A stretch of 64,000 bases of DNA from Archegozetes longisetosus (lineage: Eukaryota; Arthropoda; Arachnida; Sarcoptiformes; Trhypochthoniidae), in assembly GCA_018873245.2 (NCBI GenBank), contig JAEMBT020000009.1, forward strand, positions 6,886,778-6,950,777. Reading direction: 5' to 3'. The translations under genes were made by a program, and so were the position numbers. This document shows positions 48,114 through 61,690 of the stretch, one piece after another. Numbering within the stretch: the first letter of the stretch is position 1; the number at the start of each line of letters is the position of its first letter. Under the pieces are notes generated by a model. It ran no database searches, had not been told where the DNA came from, and saw only the letters and a list, made by a program, of their open reading frames with translations.

Positions 48114-50900
48114 TATATTGATTGAATAAATGACATAATTGATTACTGATAGACATCAACTAAAGAATAATAAATTCAAAATTATATATAAGGGTACCCC
48201 TTGGGATATATTTAGTACAGGATTCGAACGGAGAATAGGTGGTAAATCTATATACAAGTTATACTGAGTAACCACACTAAATTTTGTGTCGAACTTTTAG
48301 AACAAATATTAACAGTCTCAATAAACAGATAGTTTTTCATTAATCACACTAACAGATTATATTCAGATAGATTTTAAAATTAAGTATGAATAAGTATTAA
48401 ATATGATGAATGATATATCTGTACCATTTAAAAGCTGATATGCTGCCATTTAGTACCTTTTTCTATAGATACCAGGTATTGCCACGAAAGAGCGAGTCGC
48501 AAAATTCTTTTGATTGATTTCTCGTGTGATTGCTTTTTACTATATTCAGTTGGCTTTGATTGACTCGTAAATTTGTGCAATCGTTGAAATGAATTGCAGA
48601 GTGACGCAGTTTTAACAGAATTTTGTTAGTAAATTAGTAATTTCGGGATTATGAATGGATCTCATATTGATTGAATAGGATTTTCACATTATTTATATTG
48701 AATAAAATAGTATGAATTGAAATTTAAATAAAATCAAAACTAGAAGATAAAACTGTTCTATCAAATGTTTGTTTAATCTTAGACGTAGGGGATGTAAAGG
48801 GTCAGTATAAGACTTAAAGGTGTCCGCAATTTCGCGCTTAATCTCAAAATTTTTTACCAGTTTATACATTAAGATTTTGCCAGAGTTGTACAGTTTTATA
48901 TAAAATACCTAAAACTATTGAGTAAAAATATCTTAGTAAGTGATACAATATCAAAAGTTTAACTGATCTTACAGTAACCGATTCACACCCATATCACTTG
49001 GTATAATTAGTTTCGTAAAATGAATCAAAACTTAATCGAACTACTCATGATCTCGTGCTGATTAATGAATACAAATTAGGAAATTGACTCATGACTGGTA
49101 ATTATAATTTATATATATTGATTCATGTCACATTTCGCGGTTTTTGTGTTTGAATTCATATCCGGTGCGATATCTCACGGCTCAAGGCCCATGTGAAACA
49201 AGGTTACAATCAATATTCTGTCAGCTTCAGGAGTCATTGGCATGATTTTATTGAATTTATTAAATAATTATAGACACGTGCGATAATACAGATTTTATGT
49301 TTTGCTGAAACATGTTTTTGAACTTTATCTGACTTAAAAGGTACACTCGGTTCCAATAATATATGTAAGCATCTCATCCCATGATGATGCGTGAGGAGTA
49401 AAGTTTGTAGGGCTGGATTAGTAATTATTTCTTTTATATGCGGACTAATAGTTTTAATGCACATTTACTAACCAAATAGAGTTGAAAAATATAAACTTTC
49501 AATTTGACTAAAAGTTTGATTGCTTATAATTAAGTTCATATTTTATTCGAATAAAATGTGAATTTTTTGTATGAGTAAAAACTTTGAAATATATATTTGC
49601 AATGACTAATTAATAAAACTCAATGATGTTAATATTTCGATATTTGATTATATATGTTACCCTTAGTTTGCTCCCAAAGTTATCACTGATTAATCCGAGA
49701 TCATCACACAAATTATTGGAACCGAGTGTACATCAAATCATTTGATTACCAGTGATTATTGGGTCGTTCACTACGTTAAAATCAAATGATTCACATTTTA
49801 AGTTTAATAGTAACTCAATGAGCAAACCTTGAAAATTTGCTCAGAACGTATCAGTTTGGGATTAGTAAAATTTAAGCGATTTAGCGTTAATTGTAGATCA
49901 AATGCTGTTTAAAAGCGAATCAGAGTTTGCACTCATTATCAATTAAATGCTTTCGAATACTTTAAGCATTCATTAAGTCCTTCAAAATGTTTGAATGTCT
50001 CCAAAAATAAATAGAAAGTGAAATGAAAGCTCAAAAAGCTTCTAAAAACTGAGAATAAAGCCATTGTATTGAAAGTGAATAACATTTTATGCATAAATCT
50101 GGAAAACATTCACACGAGGGTTCAAACTAATGATATTCATTGTAACTGTTACATAAAATCTAAAACAATTTTGGGTGATGATCAGTTATTAAAATATTGC
50201 TGAATGTATTAGTTGCAACTTTTGAGTTAAAAATATTTCTATTTCTATTAGATGTACAATAAATAAGTTTTGTTCTTATTAATCAGTTCGATAAATATCT
50301 GTTATTTATCAAACTGTTGTAATGATATAGATGAAAAGTATGCCAGATACTGACAAATATTCTTAATTATGATATTGTAAAATGATTAATATTCAGTTAA
50401 CTTTCTATCCAGCCAAACGTTGTATAAAGTATAAAATGTAGTTATAAGTCTGTTTTTTCATTTGAGCAAAGAAGTACAATTGAGGACTTTGAAATTTCCA
50501 AAGGGCTAAGAGCTCACTTTTAAGGACTAAAATTTTTAACTAAAGCACTCACTGTTTCAAATTTCATAAATGATAGATAAAACACACGAAATTTAAAAAG
50601 AATTATTTTTAAAAATTTTTTAATTCTCATCAGTTCAATACTAGGGAAGTTAACTCTTTAAGGAAAATATCTATATATAAATGCAAGGGAAGCACTTTTG
50701 AAATTTATATGCTTAGCTTAAAAGTGTTTCAATGTTGAAAAGTAAAAGTGGAAATAAGTCGCATTAATGTATAATAATTTTAAATCTGCAATAAATATTT
50801 TAACATACAAAATAATTGAGTATATATAATTTAAAGAATCTTTATTACTTTTTATGACTAAAAAGTTGAAAGTGCCGTACTTGCATTTATAATAGATATA
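48114..50900. other. gene-poor stretch, nothing recognised
   Basis: No conserved coding frame. The minus-strand frame at 49234-49464 has no family resemblance. I see no RNA gene. Confidence 0.4.
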
Positions 50901-51275
50901 TAGGGTTACAATTTGTATCCCAACGATTTTAAAGGGGCATACATTTTTCATTATTAAAAATATTTTACTAAAAAGTAAAACAAATTAAAGCGAAAGAATT
51001 AATTTTTTAATAATAAAGAAATTGCCCCTCATTTTTAATAGTCTACAATTCTGGATTGTAAAGACTGGTAGACAAGTAACAATAACTCTCTATTATTATT
51101 GATTTCGAAAACCAAACCATTTGATAGAATCAAATGCATCGAAATCGAATTTATTTGTATGATGTCAGAAAAATATAATTCTTTTTCTTTAATTTGATGT
51201 ACTTTTAGCTGAAAATCTTAAGTAATAAAATAGTTATGCAGCTTTAAAATTGTTGGGATACGAATTGTCACCCCA
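50901..51275. mobile_element. 375 bp TA-flanked MITE
   Basis: Ends TAGGGTTACAATTTGTATCC and TGGGGTGACAATTCGTATCC (from the right), pairing through CAAC-ATTTTAAAG, with TA on both sides (50899-50900, 51276-51277). No coding frame; the minus-strand frame at 50718-50951 only overlaps its left end. Confidence 0.7.
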
Positions 51276-52982
51276 TATAATTTCTGTAAAGTCTGATATG
51301 AGAATGATAGGAACATAACTAAAGTTATATTTATTAATAATGCGATGTTTGTTAATAATCATAGATTAAACCTAAAGTTTACTTAGATTTTAATTTTCAA
51401 ATATTAATAGTCAGTTAAGTTTTATTTCACTAAATTTGGACTTAAAGTGATTTTTACTAATGATCAGTAAAACTCTTAGGAGATTTCAATATCATTAATT
51501 GTACTTCTCGCCTTCCAAGCCTTAAATATCGATTAATCACTGTTTGATAAAAGTTTCTATAAATGTAGTGATTTTCCTTATAATATTTGATAAAACACTT
51601 ATAGGTATTACATAAAATCCGATTTGACCTTGAAAGATATGATAGTATACCTCCAGGTCACGAATTCAATGCATATTCATTTAGGAATTTCATAATGATA
51701 ATTAAAGGAAAATTTTAAGTTTTAGACCGGTTCATGATCCAGTCTAAAATGCTCCTTCGACTTTCTATGCAGTAAAAATTTTTGTTACTCAAACACATAC
51801 CAATTACTAATCTTATTAGTATTCGATTGAGTTTAATGATTTGAATAATTTTTCTCAGAATTTCCTCAAAGCGGAACATTTTTAAAAAATTAATTTCTAT
51901 TTTTTCAAAAGAAAAAGCTTATTTAACTTCAGAATTTCTGTAACTCAACTTATAAGAGTTCTTCTAATTTGGTATTATGCAATGGCGTAATCTTAAGTTG
52001 TTTGAATTGAGATTTTGCATATTTTCCTGAAATTATACTCAGACTAATGCCAAGTTATTTAGTACCTTTGTTTTATCAATATCAAATGACTTAAGAGTAT
52101 TATTATTACATTATATCTACATTTTATAGCTATATAAACATTTTTTCTAATATAAAGCTAAAAGAGACGGCGAAAAGAATACTTGCTCTCATAGGTAATG
52201 AAATATAACAGCTCAGATAGCCTGAAGCTCGATCGAGCGTTTTTGCTCTTCATTACTTATTTTACAGAACATTTAACTTATTTATAAACATTTTTCTCAA
52301 TTGATTTTTGATCTGCTGTTTAAATTCATTCAATTTTTGCATACATAAATGTTTTATAAGTTGTGTTGTTGGGTTGAGTCTTAATAAAAATCCAACATAA
52401 TTGTAATTAAGTAACACAAGAATTAGTTACAAGAGATAAATTTTTCGATGTCCAGCTTAATATATGGTGATCAAGAGTTTAAAAATAAATCGCTTAGTGA
52501 ATCGTGTGATTGTTGACATTAAGGGCTTCATGAAGTTTTTCCAGAATTAATTATGAATTTCATGTAACATCTCGATGTTGGCACCCTTTTCCAAGGTCAA
52601 ATTTACCCACCTATTGTAGTTAATAAAAAATTATCCTATAATCATATGACGTTTTATCTTATTTTGCCGAAGGGAAAAATTTTTAATCGGATTTAATTTT
52701 TAGAAAGTGTAGATATCAAGTATTCATATTTTTTTTCCTTACATCGGAAAGAGTAACTACTTCTGTATGAAAACTAGTTATTGACTTGAATTTTTAAGAT
52801 TCTATTTTTACAACTGGAAAACTGACGATACAAAAAGTATAAAGCAGCTATTAAATTGGGTTACACAACTTTACTGTTATTGCTGTAAGGCTCTCAGAAC
52901 CTGTTCTACCATAAGAAATAGGAAACTTACATTTTCTAAGAATTCATTGATAATATAAATTATTTTTACTAAGCTTCGTAAA
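51276..52982. other. intergenic stretch upstream of the ABC fragment
   Basis: AT-rich, no exon, RNA gene or repeat recognised. Confidence 0.4.
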
Positions 52983-54238
52983 ATGGATGCAATTAAAATA
53001 AATGAAGTTTCATTTAAATATAATAAAGAAGTCATACTCAATAGTGTTAGTGCAAAAATTAGTCAAAATGATGTCTATGCTCTTCTTGGTCCGAGTGGTT
53101 GTGGAAAGACCACTCTTTTAAGACTGATTTTCGGTAGAATTAAACCTAAAAATGGCTCGATTACTGTTTTGGGATATGAACCGGGTTTAGCTAATAGTCT
53201 CATAAGTTATATGCCTCAAGAATGTGCTCTATGTTTACAATTCACCGTCAATCAAACTTTTAATTATTTTGCCACAATTTTTCGAGTTTCTGAAAAGGAC
53301 TATATTAAAAGATAAATTTAAAATGTAACTTATAATTTCTCAAATAATCAGCAACTTCTTTTAATACTCGAACACACAATTTCAAATTTGATAACTTTAT
53401 CTCACTTAAAAAAAGTTAGGAAATATTCATTTCCTTCCGTTTTATTTAATATTTTGCAATTAATATTAGATAACTGAATATTTCTATAAAATTAATTTCA
53501 ACCAGTTTTTCAGAAAACAGATTCAATTTTTCTAGTTTAGAATTTTAACTGGGATTTTCTGTTTAGCAGAAAACAAAAATTAGATGAAGTCATGCGTATT
53601 CCTGAAGGCAATAAATTTATAAGTCAGTTAATGCACATTTATAAAGCAATAAATCAGAAGGTCAACAAAAAATAATCTCACTCGCGATCGCTTTACTTAA
53701 TGATTCAAAACTTATAATTATTGATGAGTCAACTGTTGGAATAGACTTGATGACAACCAGTCATATTTGGAAATATCTTTGCAATAAATGTGAACGGGGA
53801 TCAACCATTCTATTTGTTACGCAATATGTTGAAGAAGCGACTCATGTAAATAAAGTCGCGTTCATGAGAAACGCAAAATTGTTGGTGGAAGAAAAACCTT
53901 CTGTTCTTATGGAAAAATATAATGAAATCAGTTTAGAAAAAGTATTTCTCAAACTTTGTTTGATTGACGACAATACTGATGAAAGCTGTAAAACAGATAA
54001 AAATCAAGTTAATAATACATTAAATGCGTTGACTTGTGATCCAATTGAAGACAAAAGTTTTGAAAATATTTCTAAAGATCGGAGTCGGGGAACAATACTC
54101 TGGATCATTTTAATTTTAGTTCAAAGAAATTTTCTCAAAATCAGTCAAATGGGTTATCCAAGTATTGCGTTATTTCTAATGCCAGCCACACAAACACTAT
54201 TTTTTTGTCTGATGTTTAGTGACACTTATTTTGTGTAA
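52983..54238 (+). pseudogene. ABCH-type ABC transporter fragment, inactive
   Basis: The first frame (52983-53315) opens with ATG and holds the start of a nucleotide-binding domain. Walker A is GPSGCGKTT (residues 37-45), and the Q-loop region is SYMPQECALCLQFTVNQTF; it then stops. A later piece resumes at about 53578 (KLDEVMRIPEGNKFISQL) and, after a frame change, at 53654 (SEGQQKIISLAIALL, Walker B LIIIDESTVGID). Then comes LFVTQYVEEA, where the H-loop His is Gln, and the C-terminal part typical of insect ABCH proteins (LMEKYNEISLEKVFLKLC). The membrane domain is only begun (54100-54235). The signature LSGGQ reads KSEGQ. Missing residues, frame breaks and loss of most of the membrane domain mean it cannot be a working transporter. 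It ends where the repeat at 54243 begins. Confidence 0.8.
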
Positions 54239-54242
54239 TGAC

Positions 54243-54500
54243 TTAATCTTGAGTTGTGAAGTGGATGTGACCGACCCTGTCAAGTGATATATCGTTGGAC
54301 TCAGAACATCGAGTTGAGCATTTTGACACCTCACTTGATCAATTATCTCACGTAATTCTCTAGATATTCAATTTTTAGTTTCTATATCTCCAGCATGTCA
54401 GCGACCGAGAAGCTAATATCGCCTATAGTTGCAACCCATACCTAATCCTCTCGAAAATAGATAAATTTGGCTTTACCAAATTGCAACCCAATTTTTCGAT
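54243..54500. repeat. relic of the 29780-30384 foldback family
   Basis: Shares GTCAAGTGATATATC, GAGTTGAGCATTTTGA and TCTCGAAAATAGATAAATTT with the inner parts of the element at 29780-30384, in shuffled order. Outer ends are lost. It sits exactly where the ABC transporter coding similarity stops. Confidence 0.6.
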
Positions 54501-55168
54501 TTTTAGTTTTCTCAAAATTTGTCATTTACTCTACTAAGAAAACTAAAATTATTGAAGAAATTCGATTATTATAAATGTCTGTTTTGATAAAACTTGTAAA
54601 TCTCTTAGTGTGTGTAATATGTATATAATGTTAAAAACACGATAACTGATTACATACTGTAATATAAGTTTATTTTTCACATACAATAAGCATGTAATAA
54701 GTTTATTATACATTATTATATGAAATATTGTGAACAATAATGAGTACAAACAATGTTAATTTTTTATAAAGCATTAATCGATAACTTTTTTAATGGTCTA
54801 ATAGTTTGTGGCATTGAAATGTAGTGTAATGTAAAATTATTTAATTGAAATATGATATGATTTGTGCGAGAAATGAGCGATAAACCCGGAATCATTTTAT
54901 TTAAATAATTTATTATTCAAATAAAATGATTGAATGACTGTCCAGTTTTGTCCAGTTTTTTAGTTAAAATTTAATACCTAATCCAGTTTTATTATTTTTC
55001 AGTTGGCAGCCGTATTCATAGGTGTATCATAAGTTTTCAGAAAAGTAAATATTTGATTGAATGAAATATTATTTATAACTACATTCATTGACAAACATTT
55101 GTTAAGAAATTAATCTTCAATATAAGGATATTTAACATCTAATCGCATATCATCTTTAGATTTATCAT
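54501..55168. other. 3' flank of the right NRF-like gene
   Basis: AT-rich, no exon seen. The minus-strand frame at 54549-54749 is not recognised. Confidence 0.4.
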
Positions 55169-58100
55169 TCAGTTTTTAAGTTCTGAAGTATTGATGTGAT
55201 TAAAGTTTTCATCTGTCGACTGATATGAACCATAGAAATGTTTGATCAGATTATTAAACGGACATTCAATAAGAATATACAGTAGATATGCCATGATGTA
55301 ACTGATGAACGCATCGACAAAAATGCATTGACACTAAAAATAGAACAATCAAAAACTATTTCATCACAAATAATTATATAAAAGTTTGTTAATACCATAT
55401 AAGAGTGAGTCAACTCGGCGTTATCTCTAATTGTAAATAGTCTGAAATACATGACAGTTGTGTTTAACAGTAGAAATGTAAAATTTAAGCGAGTTATCGG
55501 TTTGAATATATCCAGAGATAAGAAACGATAAAAAAACCCTAAAATATTTTTAAAATATGAATAAGTATCAATATTGACAAGTTTTTTATCCAACCTCCAC
55601 TTCCAGTGGATAGACATAATATAAGACAACCAAAGCCCAAAGACCAGAATAATTTTCCTAATGAGAACCAGAGCAATAAATTCACTTTATTAGGTCTTAT
55701 GGTTAAATCTTTGAAATTTTCTCCCCAAATAATAGCTGACGAACATAAGAGTGAAAATAACATCCAAAGTATTAATGACATGAACTTTTTATTGAAGTAG
55801 TGTGAAAACTTCGTTCTGTTTACTATCAAGTATCCGATTAGTATTCCAGTTACAAATGATGTCAAATACTGTTCTGGACCACCAAAGTAGTGTATCAATG
55901 AACGTGCGATCTGGTCGACTGAATCCATGTCTGAGACCTCGTAAGGAGAGATCAGTAGTCCCAGAAGTCTGGGTACAATGCTTGCAAAGCAACCAAATAT
56001 CATTAGCATCACAATGATAATAATACTAAATTTTGTTGAATAATGTAATGCAATCATAATTAGTGGTGAAATGATTTGTAATTGAAATACAACCGACATA
56101 TATACTGATGGAGGATTACACTGAAAAATTACAAATAAAGATGATTTCAATATATAAAAGTTGAAAAGATTCTAATTCTATATTTTTCTAACAAAAACTT
56201 AAGATAGGAGAAGAAATATTAGTCCTTTCTTTAATTATGTTTTTAGTTACTCACAACATCTCTAAAACTTTTAACTTGATTGTTAAGAAATAGTAAATTT
56301 TGCCAAAAACTAGTTTTACATGAATTGACAAAATACTGCTCTCTCAAGTGCCAAATCGGTCCGTCACCCAATGCTGATACCAAGTTTATTACTAGAATAG
56401 GACCAATACATCGGATATTAAATCTGAACCACTTTTCAATAACAAAGTTAACATAACTTCGAACAGAAATTTTCTTCTCTTTTCTACCAAAAAAGTCTAG
56501 CGATATGTAAACTCCACTTAAATAAACGAGAAAATCGTTTTAGAAACTAAAATGTAAATAGAATTATTGTTATATTTACGCGAAAACAATAAGAGACCCA
56601 AAAGGAAACGGTGTTCGAACCCAAAAATATTTTTTTTCCGAAATCAATTTAATAATAAAACTGTCGAAAATTCCTTTAAATCCAATAAAGTTTACAGATA
56701 ATGGCGATGTATAATATTGAGCAGCATATATCCATAATATGAACAACAAAGTCAACGTATAAATGCTTTGATAATTATCTTTTTTAGTTGAGAATAAACT
56801 CTTTGTATTTTTAATTATAGAAAACGTGAGTAAGATTTTCTCAAATGTATTTTGTTTCTTAATTTGATTTTCATTTTGGTTTTTTGGTACTTTTTTATTC
56901 AGAAATATTTCTATTGTTGTACTGATCACTACCAGAATTGATAAGATTATGAAAACGACTCTAAATTTGAGAAAAAATTTGTTGAAAATTTACGAAACAA
57001 GTATTAGTTGACAAATGTAAAAAGATAAAGGATAGTAAGTGACTTACATGGCTGTTATTTGAAACTGATCGTATATGAATTTATCATTTTTAACATCACA
57101 TTTTGGCCCGATCTCTACAGGAGTCTTAAATATTGGTTGTAAAACTATATACAGAATTAATCCATTTTAGTTTTACGCTAAGTGAAAAATTGCGGTAAAT
57201 ATAAACCTTTGTTTATAGCATTTTGTATATGTTTTTCGTTACAATTAGATGGTATACAGATTCCAATACGAAAGAGTGTAACTTTTTGTATATAAACATT
57301 CAGTGCCATCGCTAGCTTTATAGTATTGATATTTTTCTTCAGCAATCCATTGATCAAATGATTAGTTCTATTATTCAGATAGTTTATAGTAAAATTGTTT
57401 GTCAATTCATCAAATGATGGCATTTGAAAATCAGGTGCCGCCAAGCAGTATTTCCCATGAAATATATTACTATCACTTTCAGAAGGAATGCTCACGATAT
57501 TAAGGCATTGATCGTATTCGCCGAAAAATGATGAAACTCCTTCTATAAGCCCTGAAGGTATCTTTCCGGTTGCATCCATGACTAGAATATTGTATTAATC
57601 GTTTTTATTTATTTAGTATCTAATGAATTTATAATTAGTATCACTAGTCTTTACAATATATACAGAAAGTTTTAATGCATGCGATACATTCACATTTAAT
57701 TATATTATTTCTAAGGCCAACAGTTTAGAGGGAATTAAAATTGCAAAAAGCGGAGAGGGGAGGGATTAAAAATCTGCAAAGTGGGAAAATTAAATATGCT
57801 ATAAAATTATCCTTTGTTCATGATCAATCCAGAAATCAATCAATCCGTCAAAGTGGGAAAGCCAACCAAAAGTAGGTTTTTACCTCCTCTTGTTGGCTCT
57901 AATGATTTATTAATAATATATTGTGTTGACATTGAATTATAACTTTTCAGTTTAATTTTGTTCATAAAAGACCTCCAAGTTTAGAAAACTTTTTTGAATC
58001 TGTTGATTTTTTTGATTGAATTATTAAATAATAGCTTAAGTAACTTTTGCATTCATTCTTGATAAAAATGAATAAAACTTACATAATTTAAATATTAAGA

Positions 58101-60232
58101 GTTTTGTTTCGAAGTAAACTTGATCAAAAATCTATAAGATAATAATCATCGACTACTGAGACTCATTTTTAGCTCTAGGAAGCTTTTAGATAAAACTAAC
58201 TCCAGTGTTTAAGGTACAGATATTACTCATTCAAAATATGTGACGATGTAAAGGAAATAATACTTGCGATCTATATTATCATGCAATCAGCAATTTTGAA
58301 TATAATATTAATATGAGAGTGCATAACACCAACAATTATTGTTAAATTGTAGTAAATCAATTGGACGATCGACTGCTCTCTCGAATATGTTATATTATAA
58401 TGAAAATTTATATTCAACTAGTATCTCGTGGCTGTCCTTTACAATATATGTAAACCAAGTTTTAATGTATGCGAATAATTCGTATTTAATTATATCAATT
58501 CTTAATTATGTAATGCGCTGACTTCGATTTATAACTTTTCAGCTCAATTTTGTTTGTAAAACCTCAAAGTTTTGAAAAGATGTTGAACCTTATCTAACTG
58601 TTCGATCGAATTATTTAATGATAGCTTAAGTAATGCTTGCATTTATTTTTGATTAGTGACGTATAGAAATTTACGTAATTTAATCATTAAGGGTTTTTTC
58701 GAAGTAAACTTGATCAAAAATCTATAAGATACTAATCATTGACTACTGTGACTCATTTTTAGCTCAAGGAGGCTTTCAGATAAAGCTGACTCCAATATTT
58801 AAGGTACAGATAATACTGATTCAAAATATGTTGCAATTCCAAGGAAATAATACTTGCAATCGCTTTAATCGTTCGATAAGTATTTTTGAATATAATGTTA
58901 AGATGAAATATAGAGTACTTTTTGACTCTAAAATTATTGTATGATTGTGGTAAATTAATTTTATGATCGACTACTCTCTCGAATATGTTTATATAAAATT
59001 CGTAAACACTGACGATATAATAAAAAAGATAGCAAGTATTATTGCTTTGGCATTCTTTCATACTATAACAATGAGTGTGACTAAGATTACAAAGTACAGT
59101 GGAACCCGTTTATAGTGAAGCTAAAGTCTTTAACTATAACCGTATTTCACAATAAACATTTACTGTGAAATAATTGAATGTAAATATAATGGTTTAATAA
59201 CCTAAAGTTTTAATAAAATAATGATAACGTACAATATAATCAAAATTGGAATTTGGCATTTTTATCAATATGGTCTGTAATAGGTGGTTGTTTTAATGAA
59301 TCCTGATTTGGCAAAATTAAATTCTCAATTTTTTTTAGAAAATCTAATGAGATGAATTAGCTTCTGAAAGCGACCCCAAGTATAACCTGAGATTATAGTT
59401 TCTTTGAGAGCATCACTATTAGCATGGTATTTTTATAATAACAAAGTTTTGGCCAATGAATATATTAATATTAGTTTTGTATCGCATTATAATTTATTTT
59501 GTTTAGATTACAGCTCGTAAGAGTTTACTATAAATATATATTATGTGTATAAGTCGGTGCATAGAAAATAGTTTACAATAAACGTACCTTTACTATCACC
59601 AACTTCACAACATACTTTTTTAACATAGGCTTCTATGGAAAATAATTAGATGGAGCGCTTATTGTTTACAATAAGTGTGCCTTCACTATATCCGAGCTTA
59701 CTATAAACGGGTCTAACTGTATAACTTTTATTGCTTTATGAGTCAAATATTAATTGATTGAACAGAACTTACATTTAAAGGCCCACAATTCACTTCTTCG
59801 CATAGCATTTATAATACTTGCGAATGATGCCAAACAATCAGCCGGTAATTCAAGCGATAATATCAATTCATAAAACTTTTGCTTAATCATGTGTTCAACA
59901 GGTTCTATACTTTCAGTCATGTGTTTCAACATATTGTTGATACGATCATTAAATGATATGTTTTGAAAGAATTTAATTGAGTTTTCATAATTTTTATTCA
60001 TCGGATTAATATCAGGAAACATTCCGTTAATCACATTATTTTCAAGATTTTTCTCATGATTATCACTATTCTCTTCTTCACTATAATCATAATCATATTC
60101 TTTGTAATCATTCGTTTCCTTCGTTGAGCTCTCTTTTGATTCACTCGAGATTTCATTTTGAATATTAACACAAAACACCTTCATACAATATAAAAGTAGT
60201 GGAATAATGATAACTCGCATAAATTTCATCAT
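55169..60232 (-). CDS. NRF-6-like acyltransferase-3 family membrane protein, complete (802 aa)
   Basis: Eight exons in gene order: 60232-59773, 57581-57207, 57144-57048, 56960-56580, 56516-56255, 56120-55595, 55538-55396 and 55333-55169. Together they are 2409 nt with consistent phases. Residues 5-21 form a signal peptide core (MRVIIIPLLLYCMKVFC); an acidic Asp/Glu/Tyr stretch follows (DYKEYDYDYSEEENSD). The NRF domain has its cysteines (DCLASF, DQCLNI, KYCLAA, GICIPSNC, PKCDV). The C-terminal half is multi-pass, ending YLLYILIECPFNNLIK. As in the left paralog, the family W-x-x-x-G-H reads WIYAAQYY. Exons 3, 5 and 7 are the same length as in the left gene (97, 262 and 143 nt), so the two are duplicates. 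Intron 1 is 2.2 kb and holds a tandem duplication and a MITE. Confidence 0.88.
57640..58995. repeat. tandem duplication inside intron 1 of the right NRF-like gene
   Basis: About 57640-58400 and 58405-58995 are direct copies sharing CGAAGTAAACTTGATCAAAA, AATCTATAAGATA and TCTCTCGAATATGTTA. The first copy has an extra 200 bp (about 57710-57910) that is less AT-rich. The frames at 58339-58521 and 58759-59061 lie inside and are not exons. Confidence 0.7.
59097..59719. mobile_element. 623 bp pogo/Tc1-like MITE in intron 1
   Basis: Ends CAGTGGAACCCGTTTATAGT and CAGTTAGACCCGTTTATAGT (from the right), flanked by TA (59095-59096, 59720-59721). CAGT-x-x-x-ACC-C-G ends are usual in pogo/Tc1-type elements. 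No coding frame. Confidence 0.75.
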
Positions 60233-61690
60233 GAAAGTTATTTATTAGAAATTTTAATATAATGAAACTATATTTTCAATCCTCACTTTCAAAGTACTAT
60301 GATAGCTGTGAATATGAAAGTTTGCAAATAACGTAAAACCAGTTCAAGGAGTACTTGTACTTTTAATGGAAAGATGAACGATGTTGAATTTCAAGTCAAG
60401 CCTTGAATTCTTATAAGTTACACAACTTCGAATTAAAGTACTAATTCCTCAATTGACAAATCTATTAATGTTAGTCTATTAATTATGTTGAATTTCAAGC
60501 CTTGATTTTTTATGTTTACACGACTTCTAATTATATCTATTTCTCAATCAAAGAGTCAATTAATGTTGAATTATTTAATTTTTATGATTTACCCTAACAA
60601 GTTTAGGTTTCTGTTAACGTTTACAAATATGATAGTATTTAAATATTTTGTGTTTTCCAAGTTGGAAGCGATGCTAAATATTTTGTTTATGAAAATATTT
60701 GTTCATCATTATTGACACGAAAATCAGACTTATCTTAGTTTTATTTACCCTCAAGTTATACATTTACTGATATTGAGAATTATTTTTTATCTAGTGACCT
60801 TCACAATCGAAATTAAATTTACCGACTATAAGATCTTTTGAGTTATGCCTTTTCTAAATGAATATCAATGCTTATTTCATACTCTTGGATCAATAAATAG
60901 AAAAGATTCCATTTGTTTCGCTCCTTCAATCAGACTGAGCGCGAATTATTTTATGTTGAGAGAGTCCTGAATAGAATAGTAAAATTCGTAGATTGTCACA
61001 ACAAACCGCTTCATTAAAATTTCAAATTCCTAACATAATAAAACTAACTAAAATAGAAAAATACAAAACTGACCTGACCTATCCTAATCAATACAACATG
61101 GCCGGCTGGAAGATGGTGTCACTAAAATCCATTTACTTATTTAAATCTTTCGGTTATATCTCTTAATTAACTGGTTATGAGAGAATATTAAGTTGGGTTT
61201 TCATGCTATATTTCAGAAAGGGTTTGTCATAATGATCTGGAACCTCCAGTATTCAACTCGGGACCTAGGAATTATAAAACATGACACAACCATCCTGATT
61301 GGTGGCGAAATTTAAATGTAACTCTACTCCAATTAATTTTCAGGTTAAAATGCCAAACTACTGAATCTGTTTTTACCTTAAAATTTATTTTAAAATGACT
61401 TAATTTTTTTTGAATAGAAATAGAGTTGTTTTATTTTGTAACGACTTTATTGCGTCTAAGACGCGAATTAAACCGTTAATCACCGGTAAACTACTAATTG
61501 ATTTGACCGGTGGAATGATGACACAACTTATTGCCTACGAATAAGTATAAGTTTGGGGACGAAATGGATATCTGATAGAAATTGCTTATCCAGCAATTTT
61601 GCTATCAGATATGTTTAGCTATCTAAATTTAGCTAATCTAAGTTATTAAATATTCCGCAATCAAACAAAGTTAGAAACTGTTTTATACTA
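60233..61690. other. 5' flank of the right NRF-like gene and intergenic stretch
   Basis: Includes a direct tandem repeat of about 105 bp at 60377-60590 (TGTTGAATTTCAAG..CTTGA occurs in both copies). No further gene; the frame at 60512-60715 is in the repeat and is not recognised. Confidence 0.4.

Noticed and set aside
53316..53577. Intron joining the two ABC pieces
   Set aside because: An acceptor-like CTGTTTAG exists at 53570-53577, but no GT donor sits at the right place before the stop and a further frame break follows, so decay is the simpler reading.
60512..60715. 67-codon frame near the right NRF-like promoter
   Set aside because: It falls in a simple tandem duplication and has the composition of random AT-rich sequence.
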